Shown here: positions 63,562 through 64,000 of the stretch, piece by piece
How the letters are laid out: every line of letters starts with the position of its first letter
Numbering within the stretch: position 1 is the stretch's first letter
NCBI RefSeq assembly: GCF_002213425.1
Contig: NZ_NJGV01000009.1
Coordinates: forward strand, 1-64,000
DNA length: 64,000 nt
Direction of reading: 5' to 3'
Source of the DNA: Herbaspirillum aquaticum
GTDB lineage: Bacteria > Pseudomonadota > Gammaproteobacteria > Burkholderiales > Burkholderiaceae_D
Notes under the pieces: model-generated
Databases searched by the model: none
Seen by the model: only the letters and a program-made list of their open reading frames with translations
Told to the model about the DNA's origin: nothing
Translations under genes and position numbers: made by a program

Positions 63562-64000
63562 TCACGGTCCGGTACGCGAGAGCAGCAGCCTGAACCCGAG
63601 GGTTATCATGACGCCGCCCGCGATGCGGTCGAACCAGTGCTTGCCCTGCACATACCAGCGGCGTGGACGCGATGAAGAGAGTGCGACGGCCACCAGGCCA
63701 TACCATCCCGCTTCGATCACGAAGACCAGCAGCAGCGTCAGCGCCTTGAAGGACAGGGAAGTCTGGGCCGGCAAAAAGGCGGCGAACACGCTGGTGTAGG
63801 CGATGGCGGTTTTCGGATTGCTGATCTGGGTGACCAGGCCCAGCCACAGGGACCGGCGGGACAAGGAGGGTGATTGGTCGCGCGGTGCGATGTCGTCGGC
63901 CATCAGGGGCGTACGCGCCCCGCGCCAGATGCGCCATCCCATGTAGGCCAGATAAACACCACCCCCGAACTTCAACACCAGATAGAGCGAAGGCACTGCC
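63562..64000 (-). CDS. LysE/RhtB-family amino-acid exporter, C-terminal part (cut by window edge)
   Basis: About 146 codons are visible out of the usual 200 or so; the N-terminus lies beyond base 64000. The hallmark helix KFGGGVYLAYMGWRIWRGA and the loop LVTQISNPKTAIAYTSVFAA identify the family. Members export basic amino acids, threonine or homoserine lactone; the substrate is not predictable here. It is convergent with the chemoreceptor. Confidence 0.88.
   Translation of the reverse strand, partial: AVPSLYLVLKFGGGVYLAYMGWRIWRGARTPLMADDIAPRDQSPSLSRRSLWLGLVTQISNPKTAIAYTSVFAAFLPAQTSLSFKALTLLLVFVIEAGWYGLVAVALSSSRPRRWYVQGKHWFDRIAGGVMITLGFRLLLSRTGP

Overview
The window is ordinary, gene-dense, GC-rich chromosome (no rRNA, tRNA, IS element, prophage or CRISPR seen). 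Gene content and order point to a betaproteobacterium of the Burkholderiales, most likely Oxalobacteraceae and Herbaspirillum-like. The pointers are the slpA-ispH pair, the short rpmB-rpmG operon with a cysteine-free L33, the run exbB-exbD-lpxK-Trm112-kdsB-adk, a K+-independent H+-pyrophosphatase, a malic enzyme fused to a phosphotransacetylase-like domain, and many LIV-type ABC transporter genes. The genus is an inference from memory of such genomes; no search was run.

Region by region. 1-1.5 kb: end of a branched-chain amino acid (LIV) ABC operon with a long, hairpin-rich leader. 1.7-4.8 kb: isoprenoid enzyme IspH, an SlpA-type prolyl isomerase, RadC, ribosomal proteins L28 and L33. 5-13.4 kb: fatty-acid desaturase, MscS channel, secreted PLD nuclease, RsmB, PurN, a secreted guanyl-specific RNase with its barstar-type inhibitor, a patatin lipase and an HSD10-type dehydrogenase. 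13.5-22.5 kb: H+-pyrophosphatase, adenylate kinase, envelope genes kdsB/lpxK/exbBD, xseA and Fe-superoxide dismutase. 22.6-27.8 kb: a polar amino-acid-type ABC transporter with an FAD oxidase and a divergent IclR regulator, then OsmC. 27.7-33 kb: DedA-rhodanese fusion, then a glucarate catabolic locus (transporter, dehydratase, LacI regulator) with three matching operators. 33.1-36 kb: a gtr-type lipid-linked glycosylation cassette. 36-42.4 kb: an unusual serine protease, an MFS transporter with MarR, a GlxA-type regulator, an M24 peptidase and a DUF2076 protein. 42.9-45.2 kb: malic enzyme.

45.3-61.5 kb is the most coherent accessory region. A complete LIV-type ABC transporter and an IclR regulator lie beside a divergent operon whose gene order matches pimF-B-C-D-E of Rhodopseudomonas palustris (dicarboxylate beta-oxidation). 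It continues with a class III CoA-transferase and faces a convergent glutaryl-CoA dehydrogenase with a LysR regulator. Read together, this is a proposed route from external dicarboxylates (pimelate/glutarate type) to acetyl-CoA and crotonyl-CoA, with CoA-transferase activation in place of the PimA ligase. Near-identical imperfect palindromes upstream of the IclR gene and of the pim-like operon suggest shared control. The window ends with a chemoreceptor and a truncated LysE-family exporter.
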